Source: Methanocorpusculum sp. UBA424
Lineage (GTDB): Archaea > Halobacteriota > Methanomicrobia > Methanomicrobiales > Methanocorpusculaceae
Assembly: GCA_002498375.1 (NCBI GenBank)
Contig: DAHC01000003.1
Location: forward strand, 150,080 to 214,079
Length of the DNA stretch: 64,000 nucleotides
Direction of reading: 5' to 3'
A model generated the notes under the pieces. That model was not told where the DNA came from. It was given only the letters and a program-made list of their open reading frames with translations, and searched no databases. The translations under genes and the position numbers were made by a program. Position 1 is the stretch's first letter; each line of letters begins with the position of its first letter. Of the stretch, positions 58,472 through 64,000 are shown in pieces.

Positions 58472-59887
58472 TTAAAGAAAGCAGAATTTTTCATAGGCAA
58501 GAGTCGCAAGATCCACGACAACCGCCTCGGCCGGGGTCGGTGTGATGTTCATCTGTTTCTGGAAGGAGGTTTGAGACTGCCAGGTCCCGGCGTTTATCCC
58601 GAGAACCCCCCGATAGGAGATGATATCACTGATATGGACATGCCCGGTGTGGATGATATCCGGCACGTCGCGAATGACGAGGGCGTCTTTATCCGTGGAG
58701 AGGAGAGGAGTTCTCTGCCCATAGATCGGGCCCAGATGCCGGCGTTTGAGCATGGCCTCCATGATCTCGCCGACTTTCGTATAGGAGGCGCCCGGAATGA
58801 ACTTGATCAGATCATCGATGCTTCTTCCATGGTACATAAGTACGTTGACCGACTGGATGTTGACGAGTGCCGGATTCTCGACGAAGGTGACATTGGGCGG
58901 GAAATTTCCGCGAAACTCTTCGGGAAGAGCCGGCTGGGGTTCGGCTCCCCGGACGGCATCGTGGTTGCCGGGAGAGATGACGATTTTCAACCGGTCCGGC
59001 AGAGCGGCCATAAGATCGCCGACATGGTCATACTGTTCATAAATTGTTTTGATATCCAGCTCCTTGTCCTGATCAGGATAGATACCGATCCCATCCACAA
59101 CATCGCCGGCGATAAGGAGATATCCGATATCCTCGCGTGTCTGCATCCATGCCGAGAACTTCTCCCATGCCTCAGGCAAAAATGTATTGCTGCCCACATG
59201 GATATCGGAGATAAACACGGCCTTGCCCTGTTCTTTCGAGGGGGAGGGGACATTCGTCAGCGGGATATCCGGCCGATACAGCGTGTCGGAAAACACCATC
59301 TGACTCTTTCCCATACTATCGCGGGCGAGCTGACCTTTGACGCCGATAACCTCGTCGGGAATGATCGCCTCGGCCTCGGTGAACCCTTCGCGGTTTCTAT
59401 TAAAGAGCACCTTGATGCAGCCGGTCGAATCCTCGACCTCAACGATCCGGTGACCTTTGGCACTCGTCGAGATCGAACTCACCATACCGACAAGACCGAT
59501 CTGTTGATCCGTAAACCGGTTTCCTGTCCTGACAAGAGCTTCGATCGGGATCGGACTGACCCTGCCCCGCATCATGGCGGCCAGCGAATCATACCGGTCG
59601 CGAAACATCGTGTACGAGGATTCCGGATCCGGCAGAGGAACCGAACTTCCCGCCCGCCCAAAAAGAATCTCAGGCATCCTGCTGACCCCTACATTGAGTT
59701 TGTCGGTTCGAAGAGGGATCATCGCAGGAACCTCTTTTGGGGTGACGACCGTCACTCCATTGGGAAGCGAGGCGATGATCCCTTCAATAACCCCGGTTCC
59801 GCCGCATTCGCTGATATAGTTCACAACCTGATGATTTACCAAAAATCCGGCATCAGCAAACCGGGTAACAATCTCGCGTTTATCCAT
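58472..59887 (-). CDS. polB: DNA polymerase D small subunit (DP1)
   Basis: A 471-residue protein of the calcineurin-like exonuclease family. An OB fold (residues about 130-200) is followed by AVFISDIHVGSNTF, LLIAGDVVDGIGIY, VISPGNHDAVRG, LMYHGRSIDDLI and IIHTGHVHIS, the five phosphoesterase motifs, with all metal-binding Asp and His residues present, so exonuclease activity is retained. It is the proofreading partner of the DP2 polymerase, which is not in this window. It lies just downstream of a solitary origin box. The symbol follows archaeal usage and is not unambiguous. Confidence 0.93.
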   Translation of the reverse strand: MDKREIVTRFADAGFLVNHQVVNYISECGGTGVIEGIIASLPNGVTVVTPKEVPAMIPLRTDKLNVGVSRMPEILFGRAGSSVPLPDPESSYTMFRDRYDSLAAMMRGRVSPIPIEALVRTGNRFTDQQIGLVGMVSSISTSAKGHRIVEVEDSTGCIKVLFNRNREGFTEAEAIIPDEVIGVKGQLARDSMGKSQMVFSDTLYRPDIPLTNVPSPSKEQGKAVFISDIHVGSNTFLPEAWEKFSAWMQTREDIGYLLIAGDVVDGIGIYPDQDKELDIKTIYEQYDHVGDLMAALPDRLKIVISPGNHDAVRGAEPQPALPEEFRGNFPPNVTFVENPALVNIQSVNVLMYHGRSIDDLIKFIPGASYTKVGEIMEAMLKRRHLGPIYGQRTPLLSTDKDALVIRDVPDIIHTGHVHISDIISYRGVLGINAGTWQSQTSFQKQMNITPTPAEAVVVDLATLAYEKFCFL

Positions 59888-59912
59888 AAAAAATGGTTCA
59901 GGTTAAATTAAC

Positions 59913-59933
59913 TTTCCACTCGAAACGAAGGGG
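59913..59933 (+). promoter_or_regulatory. Isolated origin recognition box (ORB) between polD small subunit and aminotransferase
   Basis: TTTCCACTCGAAACGAAGGGG matches the two origin boxes at 63061 and 63379 at 19 of 21 positions. It stands 26 bases before the PolD small-subunit start codon, about 3.2 kb from the main origin. Confidence 0.65.
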
Positions 59934-59943
59934 TTATTATAGA

Positions 59944-61107
59944 TCACGAAAGTGACTCGACAAAGACCCCGATCCGGCGCACGGCCTCGGTGAGTTTTGC
60001 ACGATCCACCGCATAACACGTACGGATGTGACCGGCGCCGCTTTCACCAAATGCGCTGCCCGGAACAACGGCCACCTGCTGCTCTTTTAAGAGGCGTTCG
60101 GCAAACTCCTCGTCGGAAAGACCGGTGCCTTCGATCGAGGGGAACGCATAAAACGCTCCTTTAGGAAGATGGCAGGGAAGACCGACATCATTGAGACCCT
60201 TTACGAAGAGGTTTCTTCTGATCCTGTACTCGGCAACCATCTGGTTCTTTGCATCCTCGGCGTTTTTCAGTGCTTCGATCGCAGCAAACTGGGCGGCGGT
60301 AGGCGCCGACATCATCACATACTGATGGATCTTGAGTGCGGCATCGCATATCTCCTTTGGCGCACACAGATATCCAAGCCGCCATCCGGTCATGGCGTAT
60401 GCCTTGGAAAAGCCGTTCAGCGTGATCGTTCTTTCCCAAAGGCCGTCGATCGATGCTGCTGATACATGGGAACCTTCGTAGGTAAGTTCCGAATACACCT
60501 CGTCCGAGATCAGCAGAAGATCATGATCGATGATGATATCGGCGATCGCTTTGAGATCATCTTTGCCCATAACACCTCCCGTCGGATTGTTCGGGAAGTT
60601 GATGATCAGCGTTTTGCTGTTTTGCGTGATCTTTTCCATCAGTGCGTCGGGCGTGACCTTGAACTGATCCTTTGCCTCGCAGGGAAGAGAGACGGGTTTT
60701 CCTCCCGCCATTATCACTTCGGATTTGTAGGAGACAAAACAGGGGTCAACAACGATCACTTCATCACCGGGATTCACGACAGCTCGTACGGCAATATCAA
60801 AACCTTCCGATACACCGGTCGTCACGATGATCTCGCTTGGAGAGTACGGGGTATGATACCGCTGATCCAGATCCTTGGACAAAGCGGAACAGAGCTCAGG
60901 CAGACCACGGTTCGAGGTGTACATGGTCATCCCTTTTTCGATAGAGGTGATAGCAGCTTTGGAAACGTTCCAGGGGGTATCGAAATCCGGTTCCCCGACG
61001 CCCAGACTGATAACCTGATCGTTATCCATCGTGAGGACGAGATCGAAGAACTTTCTGATGCCCGAGGGAGGGATCTCGGCAGCTACCTTTGATACAAAAT
61101 TACGCAT
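59944..61107 (-). CDS. Class I/II pyridoxal phosphate aminotransferase
   Basis: A 387-residue fold-type I enzyme of the aspartate/aromatic aminotransferase branch. LGVGEPDFDTPWNV, NFPNNPTGGVMGKDDL, LLLISDEVYSELTYEG and NGFSKAYAMTGWRLGYLCAP (the Lys in FSKAY binds PLP) are present, and RTCYAVDRAKL near the end has the substrate-carboxylate Arg. The precise amino donor is open; archaeal members of this group often take aspartate, kynurenine or aromatic substrates. It is cotranscribed with the Lrp gene (13-base gap). Confidence 0.9.
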   Translation of the reverse strand: MRNFVSKVAAEIPPSGIRKFFDLVLTMDNDQVISLGVGEPDFDTPWNVSKAAITSIEKGMTMYTSNRGLPELCSALSKDLDQRYHTPYSPSEIIVTTGVSEGFDIAVRAVVNPGDEVIVVDPCFVSYKSEVIMAGGKPVSLPCEAKDQFKVTPDALMEKITQNSKTLIINFPNNPTGGVMGKDDLKAIADIIIDHDLLLISDEVYSELTYEGSHVSAASIDGLWERTITLNGFSKAYAMTGWRLGYLCAPKEICDAALKIHQYVMMSAPTAAQFAAIEALKNAEDAKNQMVAEYRIRRNLFVKGLNDVGLPCHLPKGAFYAFPSIEGTGLSDEEFAERLLKEQQVAVVPGSAFGESGAGHIRTCYAVDRAKLTEAVRRIGVFVESLS

Positions 61108-61120
61108 GATGATCCCGGCC

Positions 61121-61612
61121 TTAGAACGTGATCAGTTGTCTGTCCCGGTTTCCGGGCCGGGCCATTTCCACACCCTGTTCCTTATACGTCCGCATAACGA
61201 TCTGGGTCATCGTTTCCCTGATGCCGTCGATCGATGCGATCTGCTCGGCGACGAACCGGGAGATATCTGCCATGGACTGTCCGGTGATGGTGACCTGGAA
61301 ATCGTAACTGCCCGTAAGGAGTCTGATACTCTCTACCTGCGGGAAGCGGGAGAGTTTCTCGGCAATACCGTCATACCCCAGACCTTTTTCCGGGGTGACC
61401 TTCAGCGAGAGAATGACGGACACCTCTTCGACACCCATTGCCGAGAAGTCGATGACTGCCGTACACCGGCGGAGGATACCTGCCTGGTAGAGGCTGGTGA
61501 TCCGTTTTGTCACATCGCTCTCGGTCACTTCCAGCATCACAGCAAGATCACTTACAGGGATCCTGCTGTTCTTCTGGAGTTCCTTTAGGATTATGGTGTC
61601 TTTTTGATCCAT
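61121..61612 (-). CDS. Lrp/AsnC-family regulator
   Basis: A 163-residue protein. DTIILKELQKNSRIPVSDLAVMLEVTESDVTKRITSLYQAGIL is the AsnC-type helix-turn-helix; residues about 60-150 form the RAM ligand domain (VEEVSVILSLKVTPEKGLGYDGIAEKLSRFPQVESIRLLTGSYDFQVTITG). These octameric regulators sense amino acids. It sits between the aminotransferase and orc1/cdc6, two bases from the latter, and probably regulates the aminotransferase. Confidence 0.9.
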   Translation of the reverse strand: MDQKDTIILKELQKNSRIPVSDLAVMLEVTESDVTKRITSLYQAGILRRCTAVIDFSAMGVEEVSVILSLKVTPEKGLGYDGIAEKLSRFPQVESIRLLTGSYDFQVTITGQSMADISRFVAEQIASIDGIRETMTQIVMRTYKEQGVEMARPGNRDRQLITF

Positions 61613-61614
61613 AT

Positions 61615-62892
61615 TTAATCACCTTTTTCATGACTTTTCAACAGAGGATGCAGAATACCGCATTCCTGAAACCGTGAATCATTCATGATCACAGTACGTA
61701 TGTCATTGGTCGGACTCTTAAAATAAATTTCTGTCGTCCGGCCGTGCCTTCCATGGGAAACTACGCGGGTCGTGATGATGCCAAGCATGTTGAGCTCGTT
61801 GATGAGATCGGAAACCCGACGGTGGCTCAGTGCTTCGGTGTCGAGTTCGGAGGCAACTTCGCGGTATACATTGATGACCGAACCGCTCGTGAACACTTTC
61901 TGGCCGGAGGCGGCCATGAGGAGCATGGAGCATAAAACGATTTTACTCTGCGAGGGAAGGGTTTTCACGCATTCGCTCATCGTATCGGTCTCGATATTTT
62001 CCTGAGCGCTGTTGACATGCTTTACCATAACGTGCTCGGCGCCTTCGCGTTCGGCAAGCTCGCCGGAGACACGTAAGAGATCAAGCGCTCTGCGTGCGTC
62101 GCCGTGTTCCTGGGCGGCACGTGCGGCACAAAGACCGATCACTTCATCGGAAACGACGTCCGGGAAAAAGGCCATCTCGGCACGCTGATGAAGAATGTCT
62201 CGAAGTTGATCTGCATTGTACGGCGGGAAAACCAGCTCTTCTTCCGAGAGGGAAGAGAGAACACGCGGATCGAGAAAGTCTTTGAACGTGAGATCGTTTG
62301 AGATGCCTATAATACAGACGCGGGAAGAGAAGAGATCACTGTTGATGCGCGTTAGATTATAGAGTGTATCGTCTCCGCTTTTTTTGACCAGCTTGTCGAT
62401 CTCATCCAGAACGATGATCTGGAGACCGCCCGCCTGCTCAAGAACGTTTTTGAGTTCCGAGTACACCTGATCGGTATGCCATCCGGTCGCCGGAATGGTG
62501 TTTTTGACCCGGTCGCTCGCTTTCAGATCATGGCCGCTGACGTGATTTGCGATCTGGGCAAGGACGCGATACTGGGTATCGATGGTCTCACAGTTGAGAT
62601 GGACAAGTCTGCACGGGGAAAACTCCGAGCTTTCATTTTCGAGTTCGGTGCCGACGAACTTGACCGTCGCGGTTTTACCGGTTCCCGTTTTTCCATATAT
62701 AAGGATGTTCGAGGGTGTCGCTCCCTGGAGTGCCGGAGCAAGAATCTCTGCGATGGAATCGATCTGATCCATACGATGCGGGAGTTCTTTTGGGCTGTAA
62801 CTATGCCGCAAAACCTCGCGGTTTTGAAAAATTTTATTAGGATTGATGTATTTTTTAAAGAGACCGGTAGATTTGTAGGGTTCGCTGTCCAT
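61615..62892 (-). CDS. cdc6: Origin-binding initiator Orc1/Cdc6
   Basis: A 425-residue AAA+ initiator. IYGKTGTGKTATVKFVG (Walker A), IIVLDEIDKLVKKSGDDTLYNLTRI (Walker B), GISNDLTFKDFLDPRVLSSLSEEELVFPPYNADQL (sensor 1 region) and ARAAQEHGDARRALDLLRVSGELAE (sensor 2) are all typical; the C-terminal winged helix (YREVASELDTEALSHRRVSDLINELNMLGIITTRVVSHGRHGRTTEIYF) binds origin boxes. It sits beside the origin region that contains these boxes. Confidence 0.95.
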   Translation of the reverse strand: MDSEPYKSTGLFKKYINPNKIFQNREVLRHSYSPKELPHRMDQIDSIAEILAPALQGATPSNILIYGKTGTGKTATVKFVGTELENESSEFSPCRLVHLNCETIDTQYRVLAQIANHVSGHDLKASDRVKNTIPATGWHTDQVYSELKNVLEQAGGLQIIVLDEIDKLVKKSGDDTLYNLTRINSDLFSSRVCIIGISNDLTFKDFLDPRVLSSLSEEELVFPPYNADQLRDILHQRAEMAFFPDVVSDEVIGLCAARAAQEHGDARRALDLLRVSGELAEREGAEHVMVKHVNSAQENIETDTMSECVKTLPSQSKIVLCSMLLMAASGQKVFTSGSVINVYREVASELDTEALSHRRVSDLINELNMLGIITTRVVSHGRHGRTTEIYFKSPTNDIRTVIMNDSRFQECGILHPLLKSHEKGD

Positions 62893-63060
62893 CGTAATTT
62901 TATCCTTACCAATGTATTATGTTTTTTTTCCTGATAATGTACCACTACTGCGAGTGGAGTTGTGATTTGTTCCAGGGGTATATTTCCAATGGAAATAATA
63001 TGGCAATCAATTGTTTGATGATGATTTTATGAGTCGGATGGGTTTATGTGTGAAATAACG

Positions 63061-63086
63061 CCCCCACCCCTTTGTTGCGAGTGGAG
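63061..63086 (-). repeat. Origin recognition box, left (inverted copy)
   Basis: Reverse-strand copy of the box whose core is TCCACTCGCAACAAAGGGGT (63066-63085), preceded on that strand by an A-run. Confidence 0.8.
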
Positions 63087-63378
63087 TTTTTTTGAGGGGA
63101 GGGGGAGAAGATGAGGATGAGAATTGGAAATTTTTGAGTTTTGTTTAAATACTTTATATGCTCTAAGGCTTTAGAGAGAGAAAAAAGGTTAGTTGCTTAT
63201 AAAGGTTTTCGTTTTCTGTTGTTCCTAGTTGTTTCTAACTGTTTTTGCTTATTGTACGAAAAAATATTTTGTTTTGTTTTTAACAAAAGAAAATCTTTAT
63301 ATATTCTTAAATGAAATTATTTATGATTACAAAAATACATAAATGAAAAATGTATTTTTCAGCATTACAAAAATATTA

Positions 63379-63405
63379 TTTCCACTCGCAACAAAGGGGT
63401 GGGGG
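63379..63405 (+). repeat. Origin recognition box, right
   Basis: Forward copy of the same box, core TCCACTCGCAACAAAGGGGT (63381-63400), ending in GGGGG; 25 of 26 bases agree with the left copy. Confidence 0.8.
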
Positions 63406-63542
63406 ACTTCTTTTGCAAATATTCATCAAACACTAAAAAAACGTCTTCAATATCTTAAACATCCATCACAAACTCCCAAGGTAAAACACATCCTCCTAAA
63501 CAGGAGAATAACCTATTATCTTTGAACTCATACATTTCCCTC

Positions 63543-64000
63543 ATGTCAAGAGAACACCGTGAAGATATTTCTGTGAAAACCGCAGTAATCACTGTTTCAA
63601 CAACCCGCACGGAAAAAACCGATCTCTCCGGAAAAATAATTCAGGAAGCATTCGAAAAAACCGGCATTCCGGTACTCTCAATAAAAATCGTTAAAGATGA
63701 TATTGCAGATATCAGATCGGCAGTTATGGAAGCGCTCGACTCTGCAAACTGTATCGTCGTGAACGGAGGCACGGGTCTTACGCATGATGACTGCACGATC
63801 GAAGCCGTTTCTCCGCTTTTCACAAAAACCATGGACGGATTTGGTGAACTCTTTCGGCAGAAAAGTTATGCCCAGGTGGGAAACGCCGTCATTCTTTCCC
63901 GTGCCGCAGCTGGTATAAACAAAGGCCGGGCAATCTTCTGCATCCCGGGATCACCCAAAGCCGTCAAACTTGCAGCCGAAGAGATCATCGTTCCGGAAAT
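63543..64000 (+). CDS. moaB: MoaB/MogA-like molybdopterin protein (3' truncated by window)
   Basis: An ATG at 63543 opens a frame of 152 residues running off the right edge. MSREHREDISVKTAVITVST, then IRSAVMEALDSANCIVVNGGTGLTHDDCTIEAV and IFCIPGSPKAVKLAAEEII match MoaB/MogA, which binds molybdopterin and adenylylates it before metal insertion. The GGTGLT and PGSPKA motifs are the substrate-binding loops. Such proteins serve the Mo/W cofactor enzymes, including Fdh found in this window. The C-terminal few residues are outside. Confidence 0.88.
   Translation, partial: MSREHREDISVKTAVITVSTTRTEKTDLSGKIIQEAFEKTGIPVLSIKIVKDDIADIRSAVMEALDSANCIVVNGGTGLTHDDCTIEAVSPLFTKTMDGFGELFRQKSYAQVGNAVILSRAAAGINKGRAIFCIPGSPKAVKLAAEEIIVPE

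Larger units (their letters stand above)
62950..63405. other. Replication origin with inverted origin recognition boxes
   Basis: The 20-mer TCCACTCGCAACAAAGGGGT occurs on the plus strand at 63381-63400 and on the minus strand at 63066-63085, each followed by a G-run (the repeats extend to about 26 bases with one mismatch). A half box GCGAGTGGAG lies at 62950-62959. Between the two boxes is an AT-rich stretch (63140-63370) with T/A runs likely to unwind. The origin recognition box followed by a G-string is the archaeal Orc1/Cdc6-binding pattern, and cdc6 starts 58 bases to the left. No gene in 62893-63542. A short dyad ATTTCC/GGAAAT lies at 62982-62996. Confidence 0.85.

Noticed and set aside
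58412..59911. A 499-residue open frame antisense to the PolD small-subunit gene
   Set aside because: It mirrors the real gene over its entire length; no start signals or domain.
63343..63525. 60-residue frame inside the origin region
   Set aside because: It runs straight through an origin box and the AT-rich element; composition is not protein-like.
1..64000. tRNA or rRNA genes
   Set aside because: I looked for the TpsiC consensus GGTTCGAATCC and related words on both strands and saw none with a paired stem; a covariance search would be needed to exclude an odd one.

Overview
The window looks like a chromosomal segment of a hydrogenotrophic, formate-using methanogenic archaeon of the Methanomicrobiales, most like Methanocorpusculum. 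This is inferred from gene content, not from a database match. The evidence is an F420-reducing [NiFe] hydrogenase (frhADGB), an F420-type formate dehydrogenase (fdhAB), MptA for methanopterin synthesis, pyruvate:ferredoxin oxidoreductase (porBAGD), the archaeal mevalonate-variant genes, a PolD small subunit, and Orc1/Cdc6 beside origin recognition boxes. Most genes have intermediate GC; several stretches (about 6.2-7.0, 30.0-32.5 and 34.8-35.8 kb) are visibly AT-richer.

Layout. 0-4.1 kb: end of an HD protein, then ubiX, a UbiD-type decarboxylase, the aconitase X large subunit and an M50 protease; the middle three fit the archaeal phosphomevalonate-to-isopentenyl-phosphate branch. 4.1-7.25 kb: birA, a coiled-coil membrane protein, a frameshifted type IV pilin gene whose second half is AT-rich, and a non-coding stretch ending in a chain of stem-loops. 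7.25-10.05 kb: porBAGD. 10.06-16.8 kb: a lone ATPase, a five-gene nickel/peptide-type ABC importer and a methyltransferase. 17.1-24.3 kb: a molybdenum/tungsten block, with fdhAB divergent from a Tfx-like regulator that is followed by a tungstate-type importer. 24.4-30.0 kb: aspS and small genes (Dabb, XRE regulator with membrane partner, PPOX, core-MetE, HNH, HEAT-like).

30.0-35.8 kb is the main accessory region. It holds an AlbA_2/Schlafen-type ATP-binding protein, a D5-like SF3 primase-helicase, a ribbon-helix-helix/zinc-ribbon protein divergent from it, and two AT-rich membrane proteins. Six copies of GGGTGCA in strictly alternating orientation abut the helicase 3' end. This resembles the replication module of an integrated plasmid or virus; no integrase was found.

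35.8-46 kb: an ECF importer with the S component fused to both ATPases, an acyl-CoA synthetase, two membrane proteins built on repeated YxPFW modules, a RecQ helicase, ilvC and mptA. 46.3-50 kb: frhADGB. 50-58.4 kb: mixed genes (a MerR regulator with an operator dyad, an orphan binding protein with a PGF-CTERM-like tail, DUF1015, a RimI-like acetyltransferase, DUF3795, cupin) and a membrane pyrophosphatase.

58.4-63.5 kb is a replication locus: PolD small subunit, an isolated origin box, an aminotransferase, an Lrp regulator, orc1/cdc6, and an AT-rich origin flanked by two inverted, almost identical origin boxes. A MoaB-like cofactor gene runs off the right edge.

Together, Fdh and Frh supply reduced F420, Por links acetyl-CoA to pyruvate, and the tungstate and putative nickel importers feed metal to these enzymes. 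Starts, promoters and operators are read from sequence only.
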